DNA of 33,469 nucleotides from an uncultured beta proteobacterium (GCA_903848955.1 CAINHS010000117.1:1-33469); one strand, 5' to 3'; positions 18,605 through 27,220 are shown, numbered from the stretch's first letter. Notes: a model not told the origin generated them from the sequence alone. Program-made: numbers and translations.

Positions 18605-19528
18605 TTAGTATCCTGCCTTGGCATCCGGCATGATCTTCCAGCCGGGCTTGGCCGCAGGACCGGCGGTTCCGCCGCCTCGCACCGGCACGTGCAACAGTGC
18701 GAGTCCCTGGGTAAATCCGGCGCGCAACACCAGGGCGTGCTTGAGGAACCAGCCGCTGGCAACCACCATGAATCCGGCCGACAACACCCACCCGTTCCGT
18801 CCCGGCATTTCCGCCAGCGCTGCCATGACGGCCAGTGCCGGCAGAACATGACCAAACAACATAAGTTTTGAATCCATCCCGCTCAGCACCTTCAGAACTG
18901 CAATGGGTGCGCCGTCGGCAGTCAGCCCGGCAAGATACGACTTCCAGAAGAATGCCCGGCCGGCAATCAGCGCCATCAAACCGGCCAGGACCCAGACGCC
19001 GGCAAGCGGCGACGACAGCGAGGCCACGCACGCCAGAAAGCCGGCTCCCTCGGCAAGACCCGTCGCCACCATCAGCGGCACACTGCGGGGATGGCGCCAT
19101 GCCGGAATGCCCTTGTTGGCCGCCAGTATTCGCGCCTGGCTGTAGAGGAATGCCAGACCCGCAAGGCCCGTCAGAAAGACCAGCGGCGGCCAGACGGTGA
19201 GGAAGGCCAGGCCTCCTGCGGCAAATACCGCCACGGCTACAACCGCCTCGCGGGTCATCCATGACGTCGCGAAATGCCGATAGACATTCAAGGCGCGCCA
19301 CGGCCGGCCGATCTCGAACCAGACGCAGGTCAGTCCGCAGCCGATCAACACCAGCCCCAACAGAATCGCTGTTCGCGTGGCTTCCGTGCCAAGTCCGGCA
19401 ACAGCCGCCATCAGCAGCAATGCTCCGCCGGCGCCGCCGGCAATGAAATTCGCCGCCGCCCGCCCGTCCCAGTTGCGCTGCTGTCGCGGTAACGCAAGGT
19501 CGGATATTCTCTTGGCGCGATTCTTCAT
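18605..19528 (-). CDS. padD: Phenylacetyl-CoA:acceptor oxidoreductase membrane subunit
   Basis: A 307-residue inner-membrane protein with about eight hydrophobic helices, similar to DmsC/NrfD-type anchors that pass electrons to or from quinone. The motifs IGRPWRALNVYRHFATSWMT and FFWKSYLAGL fit DmsC-like subunits. The chosen start is the ATG overlapping the padC stop (ATGA); the frame stays open a little upstream, but only with a TTG start inside padC. As the third gene after padB and padC it completes the PadBCD complex, which oxidises the alpha carbon of phenylacetyl-CoA and feeds electrons to the quinone pool. Confidence 0.82.
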   Translation of the reverse strand: MKNRAKRISDLALPRQQRNWDGRAAANFIAGGAGGALLLMAAVAGLGTEATRTAILLGLVLIGCGLTCVWFEIGRPWRALNVYRHFATSWMTREAVVAVAVFAAGGLAFLTVWPPLVFLTGLAGLAFLYSQARILAANKGIPAWRHPRSVPLMVATGLAEGAGFLACVASLSSPLAGVWVLAGLMALIAGRAFFWKSYLAGLTADGAPIAVLKVLSGMDSKLMLFGHVLPALAVMAALAEMPGRNGWVLSAGFMVVASGWFLKHALVLRAGFTQGLALLHVPVRGGGTAGPAAKPGWKIMPDAKAGY

Positions 19529-20172
19529 GACTTGTCCCAAATGTAGTACACGCCCGGCTCGGTGCCGAGTTCTTCGTGCATGCGGTAATGCTGCGTTTCG
19601 CCAAGCAGCCGGCTGACGTTGCTGCCGGGATCGTCGATGTCACCGAACTCCATGGCGCCCGATATGCATGAATTGACGCAGGCAGGCGTCACCTCCGGAT
19701 GTATGCCCGGCGTCCGCCCGGTGATTCTTGCTTCGTCGATGCGATCCTTGCAGAAAGTACATTTCATCGACACCGCGACGCGCTCCGGATCGAAGCCCAT
19801 GGCTTCGGACGGCAGCGGCTGGTTGCCATAGGAAAAATGCGACTTATGCACAATCGTGCGGGCATCGTAAGGACAGGCCATGACACAGTTGGCGCAACCG
19901 ATGCAAAGATGGTAATTGATGTTCACCAGGCCGTCCGCACGTTGGGTGGTGGCCCCGGTCGGACACACTTCTTCACAGGGGGGGTTGCCGCAATGCATGC
20001 AGGCGCCGGGCAGGAAGGTGCGGCGCACGTCGGGAAACTCGCCGGTTTCGATGTCAAGCACACGCCGCCATTGCACCCCGGGCGGAGTTGCATTGGCTCC
20101 CTTGCACGCCGCGGTACAGGTCTGGCAGCCGACGCAGCGGCGCAAATCGATGCTCATCACATAGCGGGTCAT
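19525..20172 (-). CDS. padC: Phenylacetyl-CoA:acceptor oxidoreductase iron-sulfur subunit
   Basis: A 215-residue DmsB/NrfC-like electron-transfer protein with four [4Fe-4S] motifs: CVGCQTCTAAC (from C13), CMHCGNPPCEEVC, CIGCANCVMAC, and the split CTFC...CVNSC. These carry electrons from the PadB molybdenum site to the PadD membrane subunit. The start is the ATG at 20172, overlapping the padB stop codon; an upstream reading of the frame has no similarity to the family and falls within padB. There is no signal peptide or twin-arginine motif, so the soluble part of the complex faces the cytoplasm, as expected for a CoA-thioester substrate. Confidence 0.88.
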   Translation of the reverse strand: MTRYVMSIDLRRCVGCQTCTAACKGANATPPGVQWRRVLDIETGEFPDVRRTFLPGACMHCGNPPCEEVCPTGATTQRADGLVNINYHLCIGCANCVMACPYDARTIVHKSHFSYGNQPLPSEAMGFDPERVAVSMKCTFCKDRIDEARITGRTPGIHPEVTPACVNSCISGAMEFGDIDDPGSNVSRLLGETQHYRMHEELGTEPGVYYIWDKS

Positions 20173-22925
20173 GCCGGCACCCCCTCGATCCTGGTCGGCG
20201 CGATCTTGCGCACCTGAACCTTGACGATATCCGCCCCGGAACCGGTGGCGTCGGTCAGTTCCAGCGACATCGGCGCAATCGTGTTCAGGCTCGGCAGGTC
20301 GAGATCCTTGGCAAAGGGCTGGGCCCAATGATCGAACTGCCCGAGGATGACCAGCGTGTCGGGGCGTATGCCCTGCGCCAGCACCGCCGCACCGTAGGTT
20401 GCACCGATATGGGAGCGCACTTCAATGCGGTCACCGTCGGCGATGCCGTAGCGCGCAGCCGTCTTCGCGTTGATGATGACACCGCCATGACCGCGGACGT
20501 TCAACGAAATCTCGCGCATCAGTTCGATGCCGACGTTGCCGCCGGCGTGATACTGCATGCTCTTGCTCGCCAGCAGCCACAGCGGGAAGTCTTCGACCCG
20601 GGCCCCGGCATTGACCAGCGCCGCATCCCAGCGTCCCGGCACATCGTGCCATTCGGGTAGTGCGGAATATTCCGACAGTTGCTGGTCCCACCAGGCCATC
20701 TTGTTCTCGTGCAGACGATTGCCGAGTTCCCGCCCGACGCGCAGCAGGCGCTCCTGGTAGGGCAGTTCGTAACGCAGCCCCAACTTTTCCATGGTCGGCG
20801 TCAGATACCACTCGAGCCGCGACATCGGCACGGTATAAAAGCCATGTTCCTTGAACCACTCCAGATCGTGCGTTTCCTTGCCCTCGGACAAGGACGTCGT
20901 TGCCGCGCGGCATACCGCATCCCAGATCTCTTCCGGCTCATGTTCCACCTTCGGATCCAGTGAGAAGTCATAGTTCGCACCCTTCAAGGGTGAAACGCCG
21001 GCAGCACCGCGATTGATGGCATCGTTGTACTCCGCCAGCAGTCCCGTGCGCTTGGCCAGTTCGGTGGTAATCCAGGTGAAGTCGCGCGTATCGCCCTGCG
21101 CCGCCACTGCCGGCTGACGCAGCGCGACCCCCTTGCAGTCCCAGAACTGTTCCATGTACTTGGTGCCGCCGACACGAATCATCTGCACCGACTCGAGATC
21201 CGTGGCTTCCGGCAACAGCATGTCGGCCATGTAATTGGTCTCGTCTATGGTGTAGGCGAAGGCGACCGTGAACGGGAAGGTGGCGATGGTCTTGACCAGG
21301 GTCTGCGTTTCCCAGAAGGAAATCGCCGGATTGGTGCGATAGATGATCCAGACGTCCGGCAGTGTCGGTTGCGGCATGTCCGAACCGGCGGGCTGCTCGC
21401 GCTGAAACATCCAGGCCAGTTGGGTCGGGCCGAGGGCCTGGCTCCAGGCGGTATTGCCGACGATGGGCACCAGGGTCTTGTGCATGTTGCGACCGGTCGG
21501 CTTGACGGCCCAGTGCGCCTTGTCGGTGGCGTTGAACTTCTGCGCCATGAAACCGTCTTCACCGGGCATGATGCTCTTGTGCCGGTTGTCATGCGGACGA
21601 TTCAGGCGCACCGTCGTGCCCAAGGTACCCCCGGGATTCTCCAGCGCGCCGACCAGCACCGCCAGCATGGTGCGCGCCCAACAGCATTCGTAGGCGCCCC
21701 AGCCATTGTTCACCGACTTGCCGAGGCTCACCGCAACCGGCCGGAAGGGCAAGGTCACACCGTCGATCACGGTGGTTTCGCCAATACAGGCGCTGGCCAG
21801 GTACTCATTGGCAATGCGGCGGATGGTTGCCGCAGGAACATCGCAGATTCCCGCCGCCCACTCCGGCGAATACTTGCCGATGTGCTCGACAAGCCTGGTA
21901 AAAGCCGTCACGCCCTCGACGCTGCCCATCTCCTGCACCACGTCATCGGCGTCGACGCTGATGGCACCGCTGACCGGGAACATGCCGACAAGCGCCGGAA
22001 CCACGCCGACACTGTCGAACGGCACGGCCTTGCCCTGTGCCGTGTCCCAAACCAGCGGCTTCCTCGCCGCTGCATCACGCAGATACAAGCCGTCGGGTCC
22101 GACCAGGTAAGGCGAAGAAGTCCTGTCACGCAGGAAGGGCACGTCCAGTTCATCCAGCTGGTGCTCGATGAGAAGCACATGCATCAAGGCGAACATGAAG
22201 GCCGGATCGGTCTTCGGCCGGATCGGCACCCACTCTGCCGAACAGGCTCCCGTGACCGACAGGTGCGGTTCGACCTGGACCCGCTTGTAGCCTCGTACGC
22301 GTGCGTCGGCATGCCGCGTCACCGCGCAGGGTCCGCCTGATGACTCGACATTCGCTCCCAGCGAAATCACATAGCGCGCCGACGGCGTATCCGCGGCAAC
22401 GGTAAACGCGCGGTGCCAGAACTCGCCATACAGGTGCTCGGAATGCACGCATTTGACGCCCTGCCCCGAGCCGAAACTGTAGTCGATCGGCCCCCAGGCC
22501 GAGAGAAAGGCCGGGAAAGTACCCATGTACATGGCGGGCGTGCCGCCATGGCCGAAGGACGCAGCGAGGCGCGGCACCCCGCTCTCGTCGATGACGCCCT
22601 TGGCGCGGGTCGTTTTGAGTTTCGCCGCCAGGGTATCCAGCGCCTCGTCCCAGGAGATGGCGACGAAGCCCGGATCCTCATCGCGGCCCTTCTTCGGATT
22701 GGTCCGCTTCATCGGCGACAGGATGCGGTGCGGGTTGTAGGTCTTCTGTATCAGGCCGTACGCCTTGACGCAGGGTTTGCCGTGCGCCGGATGCACTTCG
22801 GCCGCCGCGAAATTCGGCTCGACCTCGGTCGCGACGCCATCCACCACCTTGACGGTCATGAAATCAGGACCGGCCACGCAGTTGTAGCAGTAGGTCGGAA
22901 CATGCTTGACGGTCTTCATACTCAT
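20169..22925 (-). CDS. padB: Phenylacetyl-CoA:acceptor oxidoreductase molybdopterin subunit
   Basis: A 918-residue DMSO reductase-family molybdoenzyme, the catalytic subunit that converts phenylacetyl-CoA to phenylglyoxylate with water and a quinone. The N-terminal cluster site has C13 and C16 (CYNC) and C52 (KPCVKAYG), but no cysteine at the usual third position. Later landmarks are FVAISWDEALDTLAAKL, the LGANVESSGGP segment, and a C-terminal domain with GDRIEVRS. No twin-arginine signal is present, consistent with a cytoplasmic CoA substrate. GAGGAAT precedes the ATG, and the gene overlaps padC. Other DMSO-reductase family members are possible on sequence alone; the operon with padC-J makes this function likely. 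Confidence 0.88.
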   Translation of the reverse strand: MSMKTVKHVPTYCYNCVAGPDFMTVKVVDGVATEVEPNFAAAEVHPAHGKPCVKAYGLIQKTYNPHRILSPMKRTNPKKGRDEDPGFVAISWDEALDTLAAKLKTTRAKGVIDESGVPRLAASFGHGGTPAMYMGTFPAFLSAWGPIDYSFGSGQGVKCVHSEHLYGEFWHRAFTVAADTPSARYVISLGANVESSGGPCAVTRHADARVRGYKRVQVEPHLSVTGACSAEWVPIRPKTDPAFMFALMHVLLIEHQLDELDVPFLRDRTSSPYLVGPDGLYLRDAAARKPLVWDTAQGKAVPFDSVGVVPALVGMFPVSGAISVDADDVVQEMGSVEGVTAFTRLVEHIGKYSPEWAAGICDVPAATIRRIANEYLASACIGETTVIDGVTLPFRPVAVSLGKSVNNGWGAYECCWARTMLAVLVGALENPGGTLGTTVRLNRPHDNRHKSIMPGEDGFMAQKFNATDKAHWAVKPTGRNMHKTLVPIVGNTAWSQALGPTQLAWMFQREQPAGSDMPQPTLPDVWIIYRTNPAISFWETQTLVKTIATFPFTVAFAYTIDETNYMADMLLPEATDLESVQMIRVGGTKYMEQFWDCKGVALRQPAVAAQGDTRDFTWITTELAKRTGLLAEYNDAINRGAAGVSPLKGANYDFSLDPKVEHEPEEIWDAVCRAATTSLSEGKETHDLEWFKEHGFYTVPMSRLEWYLTPTMEKLGLRYELPYQERLLRVGRELGNRLHENKMAWWDQQLSEYSALPEWHDVPGRWDAALVNAGARVEDFPLWLLASKSMQYHAGGNVGIELMREISLNVRGHGGVIINAKTAARYGIADGDRIEVRSHIGATYGAAVLAQGIRPDTLVILGQFDHWAQPFAKDLDLPSLNTIAPMSLELTDATGSGADIVKVQVRKIAPTRIEGVPA

Positions 22926-22946
22926 ATTCCTCTGATGTTCCCGCGA

Positions 22947-23762
22947 CTAATGAACGCGCTCAGGATGCGAATAGACGCAGTGCCGCTCGCCCCGGACAAA
23001 ACCGATCAGCGTGACACCCGAGTCGATCGCCACTCTGACCGCCATGCCGGTGGGTGCAGAAACCGCCGCCACGACGGCAATGCCCACCGCCGCCGCCTTT
23101 TGCACGATTTCATAACTGGCGCGACTGGTCATCAGCACAAAACCGCTGTTGAAGGCCCGGCGCTGCGCCGCCAGAGAACCGATCAACTTGTCGAGCGCGT
23201 TATGACGCCCGACATCCTCCCGCAGCAGATCGATTCCGCCATCGAAGTCGCACCAGGCCGCCGCATGCACCGCGCCGGTGAGATGGAACAGGTGCTGCAT
23301 GTCCTGCAACGCGGCCAGGGCGTGCGGTAGCGCGCCCTGGTTGAGCACGGCGGAAGACTCTACGCTGGCCGCCCGCCTCGCCAGTTGATCGAGACTTTCC
23401 GTGCCGCAAAGACCGCAACCGGTGCGTCCGGCGAGCGTCCGCCGGTGCTGCTTGAGCGCATGCGCCCGTTCCGCCGAGGTTTGCATGTGCACTTCGATGC
23501 CGTTGCCGCGCTCGATGATCTCCAGATCGTGGATTTCCCCGGCACGACCGACAATGCACTCGCTCAGGCTGAAACCGAGGGCGAAGTCTTCCAGATCGTG
23601 GGGCGTTGCCAGCATTACGGCATAAGAGATGCCGTTATAGACCAGTGCCACGGGCACTTCCTCGGCCAGCGTCTCTTCAGCGCAAGTCATGACACCGCCC
23701 ACCCAACGCCGCGCGTCGTAGCTCTTATGTGCCTCGATGCCCACATCCGCCCCGTATTGCAT
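22947..23762 (-). CDS. fdhD: FdhD-family sulfur carrier for molybdenum cofactor activation
   Basis: A 271-residue FdhD protein. FdhD receives sulfur from a cysteine desulfurase and transfers it to bis-MGD cofactor, a step required for activity of some DMSO reductase-family enzymes. It shows the CGLCG (CxxC) motif of the active loop and the REDVGRHNALDKLIG segment typical of the family. The start is the ATG at 23762 preceded by GAGG; a TTG 16 codons upstream is also in frame but less likely. It is the first gene of the pad operon, 21 bases before padB, so its likely client is PadB. No formate dehydrogenase gene is in the window. Confidence 0.9.
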   Translation of the reverse strand: MQYGADVGIEAHKSYDARRWVGGVMTCAEETLAEEVPVALVYNGISYAVMLATPHDLEDFALGFSLSECIVGRAGEIHDLEIIERGNGIEVHMQTSAERAHALKQHRRTLAGRTGCGLCGTESLDQLARRAASVESSAVLNQGALPHALAALQDMQHLFHLTGAVHAAAWCDFDGGIDLLREDVGRHNALDKLIGSLAAQRRAFNSGFVLMTSRASYEIVQKAAAVGIAVVAAVSAPTGMAVRVAIDSGVTLIGFVRGERHCVYSHPERVH

Positions 23763-23808
23763 TGCCGCCTCGCCTGAAGGTGAAGGAGTTAGACTTGCCC
23801 CTACTTGC

Positions 23809-23857
23809 AATACGATACACTTTGACTAACGCGAAAGCAACACTCTTGTATCGCATT
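23809..23857. promoter_or_regulatory. Divergent fdhD-pad / paaX control region with PaaX-type inverted repeat
   Basis: The 219-base gap 23763-23981 contains the inverted repeat AATACGATACA (23809-23819) and TGTATCGCATT (23847-23857), matching at 10 of 11 positions across a 27-base spacer. A minus-strand promoter, TTGCTT (23835-23840) and TATCGT (23812-23817) with 17 bases between, falls between and over the arms, so a protein bound there would block the pad operon. TTGACT (23822-23827) could be a -35 for the regulator gene. A similar repeat lies before the acyl-CoA synthetase gene. Confidence 0.6.
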
Positions 23858-23981
23858 AGAGTTACCTTATGTTGCACGCCGAATACGGCGCCATCCAATA
23901 CAATGACCGGCATCGCAATTGTTCCGCACCGGGCTGCAAGGCAATCAACCGGGTGGCACCGATCTCAATAATGGGAAACAT

Positions 23982-24929
23982 GTGAAGAGCCGATACATCA
24001 GCCAGTGGATCAAGGACTTTCTGGATCAGCATCCGACCCGTGCCAACTCGCTGATCATCACCGTCTACGGCGACTTCATCGCACCCCACGGCGGCACGGT
24101 ATGGCTCGGCAGTTTCATCCGCCTGGTGCAGCCGCTCGGCCTCAACGAACGCATGGTGCGCACCAGCGTCTATCGCCTGTCCCAGGAAAAGTGGCTGGTA
24201 TCCGAACAACTGGGGCGGAAGAGCTATTACAGCCTGACCACCTCCGGCCGGCGCCGCTTTGAACATGCCTACCGGCGGATCTATTTCGAGTCGCAAGGCA
24301 CCTGGACCGGCGAGTGGCAACTGGTCATGATCCCCGCCTCGCTGGCCGGCACGCAACGCGACGCCCTGCGCAAGGAACTGGCCTGGGCGGGATACGGAGC
24401 GCTGGCATCGGGCATAATTGCCCACCCCTCCGGCGACAGCGACGGGCTGCTCGACATCCTCCAGGAAACAGGGGCACATGACAAGGTAGTGGCCATGAAG
24501 GCCGTCAATATCAGCGCCCTGACCAGCAAACCGTTGCAGGAACTGGTGCATGAATGCTGGAATCTCGAGGCCCTGTCGGCCAAGTATGAGGCCTTCATCG
24601 AACTCTTCCGTCCGCTGCTGCGTTCCATGCGTGCCGCCGGCAGCCTCGATCCGGAGCAATGTTTTCTGGTGCAGACCCTGCTCATGCACGACTTCCGCCG
24701 GGCACTGCTGCACGACCCGCAACTGCCATCCCAGCTTCTTCCCGCCAACTGGAGCGGCGGCGTTGCGCGCCAGCTGTGCCGCGACCTGTACTGCCTGACC
24801 TACCCGCTGGCGCAGCAACATCTGCTCTCGGTGTGCGAGACCGCAAGCGGCCCGCTGCCCCCCGCGGCCAGCTATTTCTACGAACGCTTCGGCGGCCTGG
24901 AACTGCCGGCGACGCCAGCCGGGGTCTGA
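23982..24929 (+). CDS. paaX: PaaX-family transcriptional repressor of the phenylacetate genes
   Basis: A 315-residue PaaX-family protein, close to the ~316 residues of E. coli PaaX. The N-terminal winged helix includes SLIITVYGDFIAPHGGTVWLG and NERMVRTSVYRLSQEKWL; the middle has a TGEWQLVMIP segment, and the C-terminal domain contains MHDFRRALLHDPQLP, all family landmarks. The GTG start at 23982 is favoured by GGGAAA upstream and by length; the frame stays open back to a TTG at 23919. The family responds to phenylacetyl-CoA. Here the gene is divergent from an anaerobic pad operon and not the aerobic paa genes, so it is probably the pad regulator. I am sure of the family, less of the exact target. 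Confidence 0.85.
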   Translation: MKSRYISQWIKDFLDQHPTRANSLIITVYGDFIAPHGGTVWLGSFIRLVQPLGLNERMVRTSVYRLSQEKWLVSEQLGRKSYYSLTTSGRRRFEHAYRRIYFESQGTWTGEWQLVMIPASLAGTQRDALRKELAWAGYGALASGIIAHPSGDSDGLLDILQETGAHDKVVAMKAVNISALTSKPLQELVHECWNLEALSAKYEAFIELFRPLLRSMRAAGSLDPEQCFLVQTLLMHDFRRALLHDPQLPSQLLPANWSGGVARQLCRDLYCLTYPLAQQHLLSVCETASGPLPPAASYFYERFGGLELPATPAGV

Positions 24930-24956
24930 GCAATGCGGAATTGAAGGGATCCAAGC

Positions 24957-24994
24957 GATACATTGCAGACGAAAATGCTCAACTATTTTGTATC
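24957..24994. promoter_or_regulatory. Second PaaX-type inverted repeat, upstream of the acyl-CoA synthetase gene
   Basis: The 126-base gap 24930-25055 contains GATACA (24957-24962) and TGTATC (24989-24994) with a 26-base spacer, the same arms as in the fdhD/paaX control region. A TATAGT (24998-25003) just downstream could be a -10 element. The repeat suggests that the synthetase and thioesterase genes belong to the same regulon as pad. Confidence 0.55.
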
Positions 24995-25055
24995 TGTTAT
25001 AGTCGCACTCAAAAGAGCATTGCCTTGATCGCACGGCACCGGGGGAGTCGATACC

Positions 25056-27158
25056 ATGCAGAATCCGTCACAACCCATGACCCATGACACTGCGCCTGAC
25101 GCAGCAGCGACGGCCTTGTTCATGCAGGCCGCCGCCGCCGGGCGCGACACGCTGAACCAGACGGAACTGGGCACGCTGCTGGGCGGCCTCGGCGTGGAAT
25201 TGCGGCCGGCAGCTTCGCCGCAAAGGATGCCACCCGCAGTAGAGTTGCGCATCAGTCTCAACAGAACCCGCGAATTCGGCATGGTCATCAGCGCCGGACT
25301 TGGCGGGCTGGATGCCGGTCTCGCCGAAAGCAATTTCCGAAAGGACCGCGCCTCAGTCTATGCGGCGACCGGACTGACTGATGCCGACGATTTCCTCGGC
25401 CTGTTCAAGCGCACGCTGTCCTATCAGAAGTTGGCCGCCATCGCCGGACGCGACGGTGTGCTCCTGGCAGACAAACAACTCAGAACATGTTTCGAACGAC
25501 TGCTGGCGCTGGCCAACTGCCAGTCGCATGGCGACACGCAGGCGCAATTCGCGCTGCGCAGCCTGGAACTGAATCCTGCCTCCTTGGGCGAACGGCTAAG
25601 CGTCCAGGCCGCCCAATGTGAATTCGGAGCAGCGCCCGCGCAGCGCCTGCCCCGTCCGATTCACAAGATTGACAAGCTTATCCATCCAGCCTCGATCGGC
25701 ATTATCGGCGTCTCCTCCAGCAACATGAATTTCGGCCGGATCATTCTGCGCAACCTGATGGGCAGCGGCTACAGCAAGGAACGACTGACCATCATCCGCC
25801 CCGGCGAAACGGAGATAGACGGCGTCAAGTGCGTCGAAAGCCTGAAGATGCTGGGGCGCAAACTGGATCTGCTGATTGTCGCCGTGGCCGCCAGCGCCGT
25901 CTACGATCTGGTCGATGAAATCATCGAGACCGACGCCGTCGAATCGGTGATGCTGATTCCCGGCAGCCTCGGCGAAACCAAAGCCAGCCGGGAGCCGGCC
26001 GCCGCGCTGGAAAGCCGCATCAACGCCGCCCACGCCAAACCCGGCGGTGGTCCGATTTTTCTTGGCGCAAACTGCCTTGGCGTGGTTTCCCATCCCGGCT
26101 CCTACGACTCCTGGTTCATCCCGCTCGAGCGCCTGCCGAAACCGCAGAAGAAACCGGAGAGAAACTCCGTCATGCTGAGCCAGAGCGGCGCCTTCATGAT
26201 CACCCGCATCAGCCAGAACCCATGGCTGGATCCGCGCTACATGCTGGCGCTGGGCAACCAGACTGATCTGACGCACGGCGACATGCTCAACTACTTTGCT
26301 GAGCGAACGGATATCGAAACCATCGGCATCTACATCGAGGGCTTCAAGGACCTTGATGGACTCAGTTTTGCCAAGGCCGTGCGCAAGGCCGTGACCAACG
26401 GCAAGCAGGTGGTTGTTTACAAGTCGGGCAAGACGGCTTCCGGCATGGGCGGCGTGATGGGACACACTGCATCGATTGCCGGCGGCCCGGTGCTGTTCGA
26501 CTCGGTGGTGCGTCAGGCCGGCGCCATCGTCGCCGAAGACTTCAACAGTTTCGACGACCTGTTCTACATCGCCGGCGCCCTGCACAAGAAGACAATAACC
26601 GGCGCACGCCTGGGCGCCATCAGCGGTGCCGGTTTCGAGGCGGTGGGCATGGCGGATTTCATCGAGTCGGACACCTTCAACATGGAAATGGGCAGCCTCG
26701 CGCCGGACACGGTAAAGCATCTGGAGGAGATTCTGCTCGCCAAGAAGCTCAATGCCCTCGTCGAAGTCCGCAATCCGCTGGACATCAACCCCGGAGCCGA
26801 TGATGAGGCCCACCTGCAGATCGTCGAGGCTTTTCTGCGGGACCCGGACATCGACGCCGTGGTCGTCGGTCTCGATCCGACCGCCCCCGCGGTGCGGGCT
26901 CTGCAGGAGAGCAAGTTGCGGCCCGGCTTCGATATTTCCGACCCGAAGAGCACGGTCCATCTCATGCCGCCGCTGGTCGATCGCAACCGGAAGCCGGTCA
27001 TCGGCATTGTCGACGGCGGGCAACTCTACGACGCCATGGCGGCCGGACTGATGGACCAGGGCGTCTGCATCTTCCGCAACTGTGCCCGCGGCACGCGGGC
27101 GCTGGTGCGCTACATCGAAGCGCGCCTCTATGCCGACTGCATCAGAGGCCGCCACTGA
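25056..27158 (+). CDS. NDP-forming acyl-CoA synthetase-like protein with a reduced ATP-grasp domain
   Basis: A 700-residue protein related to ADP/GDP-forming acyl-CoA synthetases. Residues ~33-190 look like an N-terminal ATP-grasp domain: the start LNQTELGTLLGGLGV and the late part (EFGMVISAGLGGL, then SLELNP at 169-174) are recognisable. The middle with the ATP-binding lysine and the HKSDVGG-type motif is absent. Residues ~205-700 are a CoA-binding/ligase region starting HPASIGIIGVSSS, with SQSGAFM, ALGNQTDL and the phosphohistidine motif at GHTASIAG (H470). GGGGGAG precedes the ATG. The gene follows a PaaX-type site and precedes a thioesterase gene. A CoA-thioester function in the phenylacetate pathway is likely; substrate and nucleotide use are unknown. 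Confidence 0.75.
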   Translation: MQNPSQPMTHDTAPDAAATALFMQAAAAGRDTLNQTELGTLLGGLGVELRPAASPQRMPPAVELRISLNRTREFGMVISAGLGGLDAGLAESNFRKDRASVYAATGLTDADDFLGLFKRTLSYQKLAAIAGRDGVLLADKQLRTCFERLLALANCQSHGDTQAQFALRSLELNPASLGERLSVQAAQCEFGAAPAQRLPRPIHKIDKLIHPASIGIIGVSSSNMNFGRIILRNLMGSGYSKERLTIIRPGETEIDGVKCVESLKMLGRKLDLLIVAVAASAVYDLVDEIIETDAVESVMLIPGSLGETKASREPAAALESRINAAHAKPGGGPIFLGANCLGVVSHPGSYDSWFIPLERLPKPQKKPERNSVMLSQSGAFMITRISQNPWLDPRYMLALGNQTDLTHGDMLNYFAERTDIETIGIYIEGFKDLDGLSFAKAVRKAVTNGKQVVVYKSGKTASGMGGVMGHTASIAGGPVLFDSVVRQAGAIVAEDFNSFDDLFYIAGALHKKTITGARLGAISGAGFEAVGMADFIESDTFNMEMGSLAPDTVKHLEEILLAKKLNALVEVRNPLDINPGADDEAHLQIVEAFLRDPDIDAVVVGLDPTAPAVRALQESKLRPGFDISDPKSTVHLMPPLVDRNRKPVIGIVDGGQLYDAMAAGLMDQGVCIFRNCARGTRALVRYIEARLYADCIRGRH

Positions 27159-27220
27159 ATGGAACAGCAGCGGATTCGTTTGAAAGCGTCTTGCAACACC
27201 ACATCCACCGAGGACAGACA

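Noticed and set aside
23763-23810. Upstream extension of fdhD to a TTG codon
   Set aside because: The ATG at 23762 has a GAGG site, gives the normal family N-terminus, and the extension would run into the candidate operator.
27191-27220. TTG start 10 codons upstream of the thioesterase ATG
   Set aside because: The ATG has a GAGGA site at good spacing and starts just before the family's conserved region.
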